Source: Nocardioides cremeus (lineage in GTDB: Bacteria > Actinomycetota > Actinomycetes > Propionibacteriales > Nocardioidaceae). Taken from it: a stretch of DNA of 64,000 nucleotides. This document shows positions 52,293-61,340 of this stretch, one piece after another (position 1 is the stretch's first letter; every line of letters starts with the position of its first letter). Where the stretch lies: contig NZ_JAULSC010000007.1 of NCBI RefSeq assembly GCF_030518195.1, forward strand, positions 62,001-126,000, in the 5' to 3' direction. The notes beneath the pieces were generated by a model. The model saw only the letters and a list, made by a program, of their open reading frames with translations. It had not been told where the DNA came from and searched no databases. A program made the position numbers and the translations under genes.

Positions 52293-53495
52293 ATGACCCA
52301 CGAGCCCGAGGTCGCCGACCTCGACGACTCCCCCTTCTCCGACTTCCTGGGCTTCGAGCTGCTGCTCGAGGAGCAGGACCGCGAGCTGCTCAGCCGGGTG
52401 CGGGCCTTCATGACCCGCGAGGTCGAGCCGGTCATCAACGAGCACTGGACCCGCGGCGAGTTCCCGCACCAGCTGGTGCCCCAGATCGCCGAGCTCGGCA
52501 TCGCCGGGCTGGCCTACGACGGCCCCGGCTGCCCCGGCCGCGGTGCGCTGGTCGACGGCATGGTCGCGATGGAGCTCAGCCGCACCGACCCCTCCATCGG
52601 CACCTTCATGGGCGTGCACGGCGGGCTGGCGATGGGCTCGATCCAGCTCTGCGGCTCCGAGGAGCAGCGCGAGCGGTGGCTGCCGGCGATGGCACGGATG
52701 GAGCTGATCGGCGCCTTCGCGCTCACCGAGCCCGACGTCGGCTCGGCGATCTCGATGGGCCTGGCCACCACCGCCCGCCGCGACGGCGACGGCTGGGTGC
52801 TCAACGGGGAGAAGAAGTGGATCGGCAACGCCTCCTTCGCCGACCTGGTCATCGTCTGGGCCCGCGACGAGGACGACGGCGAGGTGAAGGGCTTCGTGGT
52901 CGAGAAGGGCACCGAAGGCATGCACTTCGACGTCCAGCAGGACAAGATCGCGCTGCGCGTGGTGCAGAACGCCGAGATCCACCTGCGCGACGTGCACGTG
53001 CCCGAGACCAACCGGCTGCAGGGCGCCAGCAGCTTCGCCAGCACCTCCGAGGTGCTGCGGGTGACCCGGATGGGGGTGGCCTGGCAGGCCGTCGGCTGCG
53101 CGCGCGGCGCCTACGAGCACGCGGTGCGCTACACCAAGGCCCGCGAGCAGTTCGGCCGCTCGATCGCCTCCTTCCAGCTGGTCCAGGACCTGCTGGTCAA
53201 GATGCTCTCCAACGTCACCGCCGGCACCGCCATGAACGTGCGCGCCTCGCAGCTGCAGGACGCCGGGCTGCTGCGCGACGAGCACGCCTCGCTGTGCAAG
53301 GTGCACAGCACCGTGCGGATGCGCGAGACCGTCGGCTGGGCCCGGGAGGTGCTGGGCGGCAACGGCATCCTGCTCGAGCACCACGTGGGCCGCTTCGTGG
53401 CCGACGCCGAGGCCATCTACTCCTACGAGGGCACCCGCGAGATCAACACCCTGATCGTGGGCCGCGCCATCACCGGCGAGAGCGCCTTCGTCTGA
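52293..53495 (+). CDS. Acyl-CoA dehydrogenase (glutaryl-CoA-dehydrogenase-like)
   Basis: 400 residues, FAD-dependent oxidation of an acyl-CoA. Seen: substrate/FAD motif FALTEPDVGSAIS, WIGNASFADLVIVWARDE, and the C-terminal SYEGTREINTLIVGRA, where the Glu of YEGT is the catalytic base in the GCDH/isovaleryl branch. Forty-six bases after phaZ and same strand, so probably one operon supplying or degrading hydroxyacyl-CoA. Confidence 0.92.
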   Translation: MTHEPEVADLDDSPFSDFLGFELLLEEQDRELLSRVRAFMTREVEPVINEHWTRGEFPHQLVPQIAELGIAGLAYDGPGCPGRGALVDGMVAMELSRTDPSIGTFMGVHGGLAMGSIQLCGSEEQRERWLPAMARMELIGAFALTEPDVGSAISMGLATTARRDGDGWVLNGEKKWIGNASFADLVIVWARDEDDGEVKGFVVEKGTEGMHFDVQQDKIALRVVQNAEIHLRDVHVPETNRLQGASSFASTSEVLRVTRMGVAWQAVGCARGAYEHAVRYTKAREQFGRSIASFQLVQDLLVKMLSNVTAGTAMNVRASQLQDAGLLRDEHASLCKVHSTVRMRETVGWAREVLGGNGILLEHHVGRFVADAEAIYSYEGTREINTLIVGRAITGESAFV

Positions 53496-53532
53496 CGCCG
53501 AGCCGGCTCGTGTGAACCGGCCGGCTCGGCGC

Positions 53533-54711
53533 TCAGGCCGCGCCGGTCTCGCTGCGCACGAAGGCCGCGAAGCCGGGCACGGTGAAGCGCAGCATCCCGC
53601 GCGCGGCCACTTCGATGAGCCCCTTGTCGAGCAGGCTGCGCCGGGCGACGCTGATGTCGTTGGTGCCCACGCCCATCCGCTGCGCCACGTCGCCGCGGCG
53701 TACGTCGTCGTCGCCCAGGGCCGCCATCGCCTCCAGCAGCCGGCGCTCCCCCGGCGCGGCCTTGGCCCAGCGGGCCCGGAACATCGTCTCGAGCTCGCGC
53801 TCGACGTCGGCGTGCGCGTCGACGAGGTCGCCGAGGTGGAGCTCGGCGCCGGCCGCCGGCCTGGCCCGTCGCCACACCGCGTCCCCGTAGAGCTGGAGGA
53901 AGTAGGGATAGCCCTGCGCCAGGGTGACGACGGCGTCGAGCAGCCCCGGGCTCCAGGTGACCTCGTGCTGGGAGGCGGGCACCACCAGCGCCTCGGCCGC
54001 ATCGGCCTCGTCGAGGCGCTCCAGGGTGCGGAACCCGAAGCGCTCGCTGAAGGTGACCGCGGCCGTCAGCACGTCGGGAGCGTTGGGCAGCCCGGCCGCG
54101 AAGAGCACCGCCGGCGGCTCGGGCACGGCGTTCTGCAGCTCCTGCCAGGCGTAGGCCAGGGTGCGCAGGTCGGCACGCGGGGCGGCCTGGATCTCGTCGA
54201 CGAACAGGCACAGCCCGGCCGAGCCGCGCTCACGCGCCTCGAGCGCGGCGCTGGTGACGAGCTCGCCGAACGCCGCCGAGGCCGCGCGCCGCCCAGTGGC
54301 CGCGTCCGCCGGGCTGACGTCGACCTCGACGCCGGCCTTCGCGGGCCCCACCCCGAGCTCGACGCTCAGCCGCTCCAGGCGCTCGCGCCACGGGGCCCGC
54401 CGGGCGACGTCGATGCCGATCCGGTCGAGCTCGGTGGCCAGGGCGTGCACCATCGTGGTCACCAGCGACTCGTCGCCCCGCGCGGTCACCCAGGCCGTCA
54501 CCATGCCGATGCCCGCCGCCGACTCGCGCACGGTCTTGAGCAGCGAGGTCTTGCCGACCCCGCGCGGGCCGATGTCGACACGCACCCGGCCCTGGAACCG
54601 GCCGTAGACGGCCAGCACGGCCAGCTCGGCCTCGGCCTCCTCCAGCTGCTCGCGGCGTCCGGCCAGCACGATGGGCGCCGCGCCGGGCGTGTACGGGCTG
54701 GGCAGCGTCAT
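53533..54711 (-). CDS. AAA/STAND-type ATPase with C-terminal winged helix
   Basis: 392 residues. Walker A GPRGVGKTS (48-56) and Walker B LCLFVDEIQ are intact; a sensor region AAGLPNAPDVL follows, and the last ~75 residues (DDDVRRGDVAQRMGVGTNDI then SVARRSLLDKGLIEV) form a winged helix. It resembles archaeal-type/ORC-like prokaryotic ATPases often found as mobile or regulatory proteins. An 11-bp perfect inverted repeat lies directly at its start, which suggests self-regulation. Target unknown. Confidence 0.82.
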   Translation of the reverse strand: MTLPSPYTPGAAPIVLAGRREQLEEAEAELAVLAVYGRFQGRVRVDIGPRGVGKTSLLKTVRESAAGIGMVTAWVTARGDESLVTTMVHALATELDRIGIDVARRAPWRERLERLSVELGVGPAKAGVEVDVSPADAATGRRAASAAFGELVTSAALEARERGSAGLCLFVDEIQAAPRADLRTLAYAWQELQNAVPEPPAVLFAAGLPNAPDVLTAAVTFSERFGFRTLERLDEADAAEALVVPASQHEVTWSPGLLDAVVTLAQGYPYFLQLYGDAVWRRARPAAGAELHLGDLVDAHADVERELETMFRARWAKAAPGERRLLEAMAALGDDDVRRGDVAQRMGVGTNDISVARRSLLDKGLIEVAARGMLRFTVPGFAAFVRSETGAA

Positions 54712-54716
54712 GATGA

Positions 54717-54746
54717 TTCCTTATGGACCGTGGTTTCCATAAGGAA
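54717..54746. promoter_or_regulatory. Perfect 11-bp inverted repeat at start of AAA ATPase gene
   Basis: TTCCTTATGGA (54717-54727) and TCCATAAGGAA (54736-54746) are exact inverted copies eight bases apart, five bases upstream of the ATG at 54711. A further half site (ATGGTTCC, minus) follows. The segment is AT-rich for this genome. Confidence 0.8.
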
Positions 54747-54799
54747 CCATAACCGCCCCCACCGACACTGTCGCCGCCGCTGCGGCGTACGTTGTCAGC

Positions 54800-55579
54800 G
54801 TGCGCCTGGCCACCTGGAACGTCAACTCGCTCCGCTCCCGCATCGACCGCGTCGAGGCCTTCCTGGCCCGCCACGACGTCGACGTCCTGGCCCTGCAGGA
54901 GACCAAGGCGCGCCTCGACCAGCTGCCGCTGCTGGGCCTGCAGTCGGCGGGCTACGAGGTCGCGGCCGCCGGGGTGAACCAGTGGAACGGCGTGGCCGTG
55001 ATCAGCCGGGTCGGTCTCGACGACGTCGAGGTCGGCTTCCCCGACATGCCCGGGTGGGGCGACCCGGTCGCCGCCGAGGCGCGCGCGATCGGCGCGACCT
55101 GCGGCGGGGTGCGGGTGTGGAGCCTCTACGTGCCCAACGGCCGCAAGGTCGACGACCCGCACTACGCCTACAAGCTCGACTGGCTCGCCCGCCTGCGCAC
55201 GGCCGCCCGCGACTGGGCCGCGACCCCGACCGCCCTGGTCGGTGACTGGAACATCGCGCCGCGCGACGAGGACGTCTTCGACATCGCCCAGTTCAAGACC
55301 AGCACCCACGTGACCGCGCCCGAGCGCGCGGCCTTCCAGGGCTTCCTCGACGACGGGTACGCCGACCTGGCGCGGCCCTTCACCCCCGAGCCCGACAGCT
55401 ACACCTACTGGGACTACTACCGCCAGCGCTTCGAGCGCAACCGCGGGATGCGCATCGACTTCGTGCTCGGCTCCCCCGCCCTGGCCGCGCGCACCACCGG
55501 CGCCTTCGTCGACCGCGACGAGCGCGCCGGCAAGGGCGCCTCCGACCACGCGCCGGTGGTCGTCGACCTCGCCGACTGA
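54800..55579 (+). CDS. xthA: Exodeoxyribonuclease III / AP endonuclease
   Basis: 259 residues, base-excision repair. ATWNVNSLRSR, ALQETKA (metal-binding Glu), LVGDWNIAPRDEDVF, and the C-terminal RIDFVLGSPAL...GASDHAPVVVDL contain all Exo III active-site residues (Asn, Glu, Asp/Asn, Asp/His). GTG 54800 follows TACGTT (54788-54793) by six bases, so probably leaderless. Confidence 0.94.
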   Translation: MRLATWNVNSLRSRIDRVEAFLARHDVDVLALQETKARLDQLPLLGLQSAGYEVAAAGVNQWNGVAVISRVGLDDVEVGFPDMPGWGDPVAAEARAIGATCGGVRVWSLYVPNGRKVDDPHYAYKLDWLARLRTAARDWAATPTALVGDWNIAPRDEDVFDIAQFKTSTHVTAPERAAFQGFLDDGYADLARPFTPEPDSYTYWDYYRQRFERNRGMRIDFVLGSPALAARTTGAFVDRDERAGKGASDHAPVVVDLAD

Positions 55580-55611
55580 GGACTGTCGGCGCCCAGGTCC
55601 ATGCTGGGCCC

Positions 55612-56718
55612 ATGGACGTCTCGACGGTCGCCTCCCTGACCACCACCCTCCTGCTCGGCCTGACCATCGGGGCCGTGCTGGGGCTGCTCTGGGCGCGCCT
55701 GCGGCACGCCGAGGCCGCGGTCGAGCGGCCGTACGACGAGCGCGTGGGCGCCGCGCTCGACCAGCGCGCCGCCGACCAGGCGGTGGTGCGCGAGGGGCTG
55801 GAGCGCCTGCAGGACCAGCTGCGCGACCTCGAGCACACCCGCGTCTCGTGGCAGGGCCAGCTGCACCAGCAGGTCGCCGACATGCGCCACACCACCGACC
55901 TGCTCAGCAAGGAGACCCGCGCGCTGAGCACGGCGCTGCGCAAGCCGCAGGTGCGCGGGCAGTGGGGCGAGCTGCACCTGCGCCGCGCCGTCGAGCTGGC
56001 CGGGCTGGTCGACCGCTGCGACTTCCGCGAGCAGGTGCGCCTCGACGACGGGGCGCTGCGCCCCGACCTGGTGGTCCAGCTGGTCGGCGAGCGCCAGGTG
56101 GTCGTCGACGCCAAGGTGCCGCTCGACGCCTACCTCGACGCCACCTCCGCCGACGACGAGGAGACCCAGCGCGCCCACCTGGCCCGCCACGCCCGGCAGG
56201 TGCGCACCCACGTCGAGCAGCTCGGGGCCAAGTCCTACTGGCGCTCGCTGGAGCAGACCCCCGAGTTCGTGGTGCTCTTCGTGCCGGCCGAGTCGTTCCT
56301 GGCCGCGGCGCTCGAGACCGACCCGGGCCTGATCGAGCACGCCGCGACCCGCCAGGTGGTGCTGGCCTCGCCCACCACGCTGATCGCGCTGCTGCGCACC
56401 GTGGCCCAGGGCTGGCAGCACGAGGCCCTGGCCCAGCAGACCCGCGAGATCCACCGGCTGGGCCGCGACCTGCACGGACGCCTGGGCACCCTCGGCAGCC
56501 ACGTCGACGCCGTCGGGCGCTCCCTCAACGCCGCGGTCGGGCACTACAACAGCGCGGTCGCCTCGCTGGAGTCGCGGGTGCTGGTCTCGGCGCGCCGCTT
56601 CACCGACCTCGCGGTCACCGACGAGGAGCTCGGCTCCCCGCGCACCGTCGAGCTGCGCGCGGTCGACCGGCGCGGCGCGCACGACGATCCCGACGAGCGC
56701 CCTAGCGTGGCGCTGTAG
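55612..56718 (+). CDS. rmuC: DNA recombination protein RmuC
   Basis: 368 residues: N-terminal hydrophobic segment (TTTLLLGLTIGAVLGLLWA), coiled-coil region (about 45-105), then the RmuC nuclease-like core with VRGQWGELHLRRAVELAGL, DLVVQLVGERQVVVDAKVPL and LFVPAESFLAAAL. Thought to limit inversions during recombination. ATG 55612 follows CATGCT (55600-55605) by six bases. Follows xthA, forming a DNA-maintenance pair. Confidence 0.94.
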   Translation: MDVSTVASLTTTLLLGLTIGAVLGLLWARLRHAEAAVERPYDERVGAALDQRAADQAVVREGLERLQDQLRDLEHTRVSWQGQLHQQVADMRHTTDLLSKETRALSTALRKPQVRGQWGELHLRRAVELAGLVDRCDFREQVRLDDGALRPDLVVQLVGERQVVVDAKVPLDAYLDATSADDEETQRAHLARHARQVRTHVEQLGAKSYWRSLEQTPEFVVLFVPAESFLAAALETDPGLIEHAATRQVVLASPTTLIALLRTVAQGWQHEALAQQTREIHRLGRDLHGRLGTLGSHVDAVGRSLNAAVGHYNSAVASLESRVLVSARRFTDLAVTDEELGSPRTVELRAVDRRGAHDDPDERPSVAL

Positions 56719-56759
56719 GCCCCCGGGCCGCCCCCACCCGAGCGGAGGTGCGACGAGCG

Positions 56760-57275
56760 ATGAGCAGCAGCCCCGGTCGCGCGCCCACCCTGTGGGAGGA
56801 GGGCACCACGCCCGGCCGCCAGGTGGTGGCGCTCGGTCTTGCGCTCACCCTGACCGCGGTGGCCCTCGACCTGCTGTTCTCCCCCGGCCTCGGGTGGGTC
56901 TTCGACGCGGCCTTCGTGCTGGTCTGCGTCGGCTGCGCGCTGCTGGTGCGCCCCCGCGACTTCTTCACCGTCGGCGTGCTGCCGCCGCCGCTGATGCTCG
57001 CCGCCCTCGTGCTGCTCGGCCTGGTCAGCCCCGGCGCGATCGCCCGGGCGCAGGACGGCGCGGTGCAGGCGGTCTTCTCCGGGCTGGCCGACCACGCGCT
57101 GGCGCTGGTGCTGGGCTACGCGCTGGCCCTGGCGGTGCTGGTGGTGCGCGACCGCTTCGCCCGCGCCCACGGTCGCGGCGCGGCCATCGCCTGGCCTACT
57201 CGAAGCGCGACGCGTCGCCCGAGCCGTGGCGCAGCACCTCGGGCTCCGGGCCCGACCAGTCCACGACCGTCGTAG
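56760..57275 (+). CDS. DUF6542-like membrane protein
   Basis: About 171 residues with four hydrophobic segments (LGLALTLTAVALDLLF, FDAAFVLVCVGCALLV, LPPPLMLAALVLLGLV, DHALALVLGYALALAVLVV) and a basic tail. The conserved GWVFDAAFVLVCVGCALLV and VRPRDFFTVGVLPPPL resemble the small actinobacterial membrane proteins beside ispH (Rv1111c-like). The last ~26 residues overlap the convergent YciO/Sua5-like gene by 80 bases and look unconserved, so the natural stop may have been lost. GGAGG lies 11 bases before ATG 56760. Confidence 0.75.
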   Translation: MSSSPGRAPTLWEEGTTPGRQVVALGLALTLTAVALDLLFSPGLGWVFDAAFVLVCVGCALLVRPRDFFTVGVLPPPLMLAALVLLGLVSPGAIARAQDGAVQAVFSGLADHALALVLGYALALAVLVVRDRFARAHGRGAAIAWPTRSATRRPSRGAAPRAPGPTSPRPS

Positions 57276-57816
57276 GCTCCGCGGTCGTCTCGCCGGCCTC
57301 GATCACGATGTCGACCTGGTGCTCGAGCTCCTCCTTGATGTCCCAGCCCATCGTGCGGACCTCGCTCTCGCCGGGCAGGATCAGCGAGCTCGACAGCAGC
57401 GGCTCGCCGAGCTCCTCGAGCAGCGCCGTGACCACCACGTGGTCGGGGATCCGCACCCCCACGGTCTTCTTCTTGGGATGCAGCAGCCGGCGCGGCACCT
57501 CGGGGGTGCCGGGCAGGATGAAGGTGTAGGGCCCCGGGGTCGACGAGCGGATCGCCCGGAACGCGGAGTTGTCGACGTGCACCAGCTGGCCGAGCTGCGA
57601 GAAGTCACGGCAGACCAGCGTGAAGTGGTGCTTGTCGTCGAGACCGCGGATCTTGAGGATGCGGTCGCGGCCGTCACGGTTGCCGATCCGGCAGCCCAGG
57701 GCGTAGCCCGAGTCGGTCGGGTAGGCGATCAGCGCGTCGTCGCGCAGCGCCTCGACGACCTGGGCGACGAGTCGGGGCTGCGGGTCGACGGGGTGCAGGT
57801 CGACGTACCTGGCCAT
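57196..57816 (-). CDS. YciO/Sua5/YrdC-family threonylcarbamoyl-AMP synthase-like protein
   Basis: 206 residues. Seen: YPTDSGYALGCRIGNRDGRD, RDRILKIRGLDDKHHFTLV and the CRDFSQL segment, then FILPGTPEVPRRLLHPKKKT with VGVRIPDHVV, matching the YciO branch of YrdC-like proteins. Threonylcarbamoyladenosine formation is known for Sua5/YrdC; for YciO the role is less certain. ATG 57816 is 14 bases after the ispH stop, so it is co-transcribed with ispH. Confidence 0.88.
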   Translation of the reverse strand: MARYVDLHPVDPQPRLVAQVVEALRDDALIAYPTDSGYALGCRIGNRDGRDRILKIRGLDDKHHFTLVCRDFSQLGQLVHVDNSAFRAIRSSTPGPYTFILPGTPEVPRRLLHPKKKTVGVRIPDHVVVTALLEELGEPLLSSSLILPGESEVRTMGWDIKEELEHQVDIVIEAGETTAEPTTVVDWSGPEPEVLRHGSGDASRFE

Positions 57817-57830
57817 CTGCTGCGCCCGCC

Positions 57831-58871
57831 TCAGCCGCGGGCCGCGGCCTGGGCGGCCTTCATGTCGCGGCGCAGCTCCTTGGGCAGCGAGAAGATCAGC
57901 GACTCCTCGGCGCTGTGCACCGCCTTGGCGTCGGGGTAGCCGCGCTCGGCCAGGTAGGCCAGCACGCCCTCGACCAGCGCCTCGGGCACGCTCGCACCCG
58001 AGGTGACGCTGACGGTGCGCACGCCCTCGAGCCAGGCCTCGTCGATCTCGCTGGCGTCGTCGACGCGGTACGACGCCTTGGCGCCGGCCTCCAGGGCGAC
58101 CTCGACCAGGCGCACGGAGTTGGAGGAGTTGCCCGAGCCGACCACGATCAGCAGGTCGCTGCCCTGGGCGATCTCCTTGACCGCCAGCTGGCGGTTCTGG
58201 GTCGCGTAGCAGATGTCGTCGCTGGGCGGGTCGAGCAGCTCGGGGAAGCGCTCACGGATGGCCGCGACCGTCTCGAGGGTCTCGTCGACCGACAGCGTGG
58301 TCTGCGAGAGCCAGGCGACCCGGCTGGGGTCGCGCACCTCGATGTTCGCCACGTCGGCGGGGCTCTGCACGAGCTGGATGTGCTCGGGCGCCTCGCCGGC
58401 GGTGCCCTCGACCTCCTCGTGGCCCTCGTGGCCGATCAGCAGGATGTCGTAGTCGTCGGAGGCGAAGCGCTTGGCCTCGTGGTGGACCTTGGTGACCAGC
58501 GGGCAGGTCGCATCGATCGTCTTGAGCTCGCGCTCGGCGGCCTGCTGGTGCACCTCGGGGCTGACGCCGTGGGCGGAGAAGACGACGGTGGCACCCGTCG
58601 GCACCTCAGCGATCTCCTCGACGAAGACCGCGCCGCGCGACTCCAGGTCGGCCACCACGTGCTTGTTGTGCACGATCTGCTTGCGCACGTAGACGGGGGC
58701 GCCGTAGAGGTCCAGGGCCTGCTCGACGGTGACCACCGCGCGGTCGACGCCGGCGCAGTAGCCGCGCGGCGCCGCCAGCAGCACCGCCTTCTCGGCCTCG
58801 TCGGGGCTCAGGACCGGGGGCATGCCCATGCTGACTCCCGGGCCCGTGCTGGTCGCTGCGTCGGTGCTCAT
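57831..58871 (-). CDS. ispH: 4-hydroxy-3-methylbut-2-enyl diphosphate reductase
   Basis: 346 residues, final step of the MEP isoprenoid pathway. The three Fe-S cysteines are C39 (APRGYCAG), C123 ([12 protein letters not shown]) and C221 ([11 protein letters not shown]), with HGVSPEV and [10 protein letters not shown] also present. ATG 58871 follows TACGAT (58884-58879, minus) by seven bases, which rules out the upstream ATG at 58880 because it lies inside that box. It diverges from xseA. Confidence 0.96.
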   Translation of the reverse strand: MSTDAATSTGPGVSMGMPPVLSPDEAEKAVLLAAPRGYCAGVDRAVVTVEQALDLYGAPVYVRKQIVHNKHVVADLESRGAVFVEEIAEVPTGATVVFSAHGVSPEVHQQAAERELKTIDATCPLVTKVHHEAKRFASDDYDILLIGHEGHEEVEGTAGEAPEHIQLVQSPADVANIEVRDPSRVAWLSQTTLSVDETLETVAAIRERFPELLDPPSDDICYATQNRQLAVKEIAQGSDLLIVVGSGNSSNSVRLVEVALEAGAKASYRVDDASEIDEAWLEGVRTVSVTSGASVPEALVEGVLAYLAERGYPDAKAVHSAEESLIFSLPKELRRDMKAAQAAARG

Positions 58872-58917
58872 GCGCTCCATCGTAGGCGTGTCGGCGTGAT
58901 GGCCTAACCTCGCGGCC

Positions 58918-60189
58918 ATGACCCTCGAGACCTCCGCCGCCGCGCCCGCCCCGGTGCGCCAGATCGCCACGGCGATCGCGGGCTGGGTCGACCGGCTCGG
59001 CGCGGTGTGGGTGGAGGGCCAGCTGGCCCAGGTCAACCGCCGTCCGGGCATGGCCACGGTCTTCATGACGCTGCGCGACACCGTCGCCGACGTCTCGGTG
59101 CCGCTGACCGCGCCGCGCACCCTCGTCGACTCGCTCAACCCGCCGCTGGTCGAGGGCGCCAGCGTCGTGGTGCACGCCAAGCCGTCGTACTACGCCAACC
59201 GCGGCAGCATGTCGCTGCAGGTGCGCGAGATCCGCATGGTCGGGCTCGGCGAGCTGCTCGCCCAGCTCGAGCGGCGCCGCCAGCTGCTGGCCGCCGAGGG
59301 GCTCTTCGACCCCGCGCGCAAGCGCCGGCTGCCGTTCCTGCCCGGCCGGGTCGGGCTGGTCACCGCCCCCAACAGCGCCGCCGAGCGCGACGTGCTCGAG
59401 AACGCGCGCCGGCGCTGGCCGGCGGTCGAGTTCGAGGTCGTGCACGCCACCATGCAGGGCACCCGCTGCGCCGGCGAGGTGATGTCGGCCCTCGAGCGCC
59501 TCGACCGCCACGGCGACGTCGACGTCGTCGTCGTCGCCCGCGGCGGCGGCTCGGTCGAGGACCTGCTGCCGTTCTCCGACGAGGCGCTGGTGCGCACCGT
59601 GCACCGGATGAGCACCCCGGTGGTCTCCGCGATCGGCCACGAGCAGGACGCCCCGCTGCTCGACCTGGTCGCCGACGTGCGCGCATCCACCCCCACCGAC
59701 GCCGCCAAGCTGGTCGTGCCCGACGTGGTCGAGGAGCTCCAGGGCGTCGCCGGGGCCCGCGACCGGCTGCGCTCGCTGGTGGCCGCCCAGGTGGCCCGCG
59801 AGCAGGCCGGCCTCGACGCGCTGCGCTCGCGCCCGGCGCTCGCCGACCCGCGCTCGCTGGTCGACGGCCGGGCCGAGGAGCTGGTGGCCCTGCGCGAGCG
59901 GGCCCGGCGCTCGCTGTCGCACCGCCTCGACCGGGCCGCCGACGAGATCGACCACCAGCAGGCCCGGGCCCGGGCGCTCTCGCCGCTGGCCACCCTGCGG
60001 CGCGGCTACGCCGTGCTCCAGGGCCCCGACGGCCACGTCGTCACCTCCGTCGACGGGGTCGCCCCCGGCGCCGAGGTCAGCGTGCGGGTCGCCGACGGCC
60101 GCGTGCACGCCACCACCACCCGGCTCGAGCCGCTGCTCGAGCGCCCCGCCTCCACCTCCCCCACCGCAGAGGACGAGCCCGATGGCTGA
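58918..60189 (+). CDS. xseA: Exodeoxyribonuclease VII large subunit
   Basis: 423 residues: N-terminal OB fold ([20 protein letters not shown]), catalytic region ([57 protein letters not shown]) and C-terminal coiled coil ending [13 protein letters not shown]. Degrades single-stranded DNA with XseB. ATG 58918 follows TAACCT (58905-58910) by seven bases. The end overlaps xseB by eight bases. Confidence 0.96.
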   Translation: MTLETSAAAPAPVRQIATAIAGWVDRLGAVWVEGQLAQVNRRPGMATVFMTLRDTVADVSVPLTAPRTLVDSLNPPLVEGASVVVHAKPSYYANRGSMSLQVREIRMVGLGELLAQLERRRQLLAAEGLFDPARKRRLPFLPGRVGLVTAPNSAAERDVLENARRRWPAVEFEVVHATMQGTRCAGEVMSALERLDRHGDVDVVVVARGGGSVEDLLPFSDEALVRTVHRMSTPVVSAIGHEQDAPLLDLVADVRASTPTDAAKLVVPDVVEELQGVAGARDRLRSLVAAQVAREQAGLDALRSRPALADPRSLVDGRAEELVALRERARRSLSHRLDRAADEIDHQQARARALSPLATLRRGYAVLQGPDGHVVTSVDGVAPGAEVSVRVADGRVHATTTRLEPLLERPASTSPTAEDEPDG

Positions 60190-60412
60190 GCCCACCACCG
60201 ACCCCGCCGCCACGACCGACCCCGAGCAGCCGTCGTACGAGGCGGCGCGCGAGGAGCTCGTCGACGTCGTACGCCGCCTCGAGGCCGGCGGCACCACCCT
60301 CGAGGAGTCGCTCGCGCTCTGGGAGCGCGGCGAGCAGCTCGCCGGCACCTGCCAGCGCTGGCTGGACGGCGCCCGCGCGCGCCTCGACGAGGTCCTCGAC
60401 GCCGACGACTGA
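60182..60412 (+). CDS. xseB: Exodeoxyribonuclease VII small subunit
   Basis: 76 residues with the helical-hairpin pattern [40 protein letters not shown] and the final AGARLDEVL-like [13 protein letters not shown]. Several copies coat XseA. ATG 60182 overlaps the xseA end. Its stop codon is the first triplet of a 22-bp repeat array. Confidence 0.95.
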   Translation: MAEPTTDPAATTDPEQPSYEAAREELVDVVRRLEAGGTTLEESLALWERGEQLAGTCQRWLDGARARLDEVLDADD

Positions 60413-60519
60413 CCCGGCCCGAGCTTCCCGCCGAGACGGCCCGAACTTCCCGCTGACCCGGCCCGAACTTCCCACTGACCCGGCCTGAACTTCCCACCGA
60501 GTCGGCCGGGATCTACCCC
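60410..60519 (+). repeat. 22-bp tandem array 3 (five units), includes xseB stop
   Basis: Five units of exactly 22 bp start at 60410, 60432, 60454, 60476 and 60498; core GACCCGGCCCGAACTTCCC with the first base T or C. The first unit begins with the xseB stop codon TGA; units three and four also begin with TGA. The last unit is degenerate. Confidence 0.93.
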
Positions 60520-60539
60520 TCGTCGGGCGCCGTTCCCGC

Positions 60540-60627
60540 ACTGCAGGTCTGGGCCGGGTCGGTGCGAGGTTCAGGCCGGGTCGGTGCGAGATTAGGGACG
60601 GGTCAGCGCGAGATTGGGGACGGGTCA
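60540..60627 (-). repeat. 22-bp tandem array 4 (four units), includes DUF4245 stop
   Basis: On the minus strand units run 60627-60606, 60605-60584, 60583-60562 and 60561-60540, each beginning TGACC or CGACC. The first begins with the TGA stop of the DUF4245 gene. It faces array 3; the 20 bases between them show nothing else. Confidence 0.9.
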
Positions 60628-61221
60628 GCGCAGCGGGGCGGTGGTGAGGGAGGCCAGGAGGTCCTGCAGCACCTCGGGGTCGGCGGAGCCGTAGACCATC
60701 ACCGTGCGCGTCGCGTCCTCGCCGGCCGCGTCGGCGGTCGCGGGGTCGAGGCCGATCTCGGCGACGTACGCCGTGTCACCGCCGTCGTCGGTGAAGGTGC
60801 GCCACTCGGTGGCCACCTCCGACGCCTCGAGGACGAACGGGTCGCCCTCGACGGCGACCTCGTCGACGTAGGCCTCGACGAGCTCGTCGGGCTCGGTGCC
60901 GGTGTCGATCATCCCGGCGAACTCCTCCTCGTCGGTGAGCAGCGCCAGGGAGAAGGTCGGCGGGAGGCCGGGCAGGTAGTCGAGGTTGTTGACGACCCAG
61001 CCCTCGGGGAGGTCCTCGGGGTAGACCAGGTCGCCGCCCTCGCCCTGCACCGCCCGGACCACCTCGACGTAGTCGGTGTCGGGCGGGGTGTACTCGGGCT
61101 CGGTGCGGAAGAGGCCGCGGAAGACCACGAACCCGATGACCGCGACGAAGAGGATCAGCATCGCGCCGACCAGACCGCTGGTCGATCGGGTGTAGCGGCC
61201 CGGACGGCCCGTCTCGCTCAT
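60625..61221 (-). CDS. DUF4245 membrane-anchored protein
   Basis: 198 residues: a short basic cytoplasmic start, one membrane segment (GLVGAMLILFVAVIGFVVF) and an acidic extracytoplasmic domain with LVYPEDLPEGWVVNN and WRTFTDDGGDTAYVAEIGL, the DUF4245 pattern. Rv1100 is the mycobacterial counterpart, also near xseAB. Function unknown. ATG 61221 follows a GACAAT box by six bases, a weaker -10. Its stop starts array 4. Confidence 0.87.
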   Translation of the reverse strand: MSETGRPGRYTRSTSGLVGAMLILFVAVIGFVVFRGLFRTEPEYTPPDTDYVEVVRAVQGEGGDLVYPEDLPEGWVVNNLDYLPGLPPTFSLALLTDEEEFAGMIDTGTEPDELVEAYVDEVAVEGDPFVLEASEVATEWRTFTDDGGDTAYVAEIGLDPATADAAGEDATRTVMVYGSADPEVLQDLLASLTTAPLR

Positions 61222-61340
61222 GCCCCGATTGTCCCGTGCCGCCCCAGCCCACCCCGCTCCGGGGCACCGCCGACACCGACCGACGACGCAGATACGGTCG
61301 TAGCGCGCGAGAACAACCGCAGGTGCGGCATACTCGCAGC

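Noticed and set aside
60410..60627. Possible CRISPR array
   Set aside because: Units are directly adjacent with a 22-bp period and no variable spacers, and no cas gene is present.
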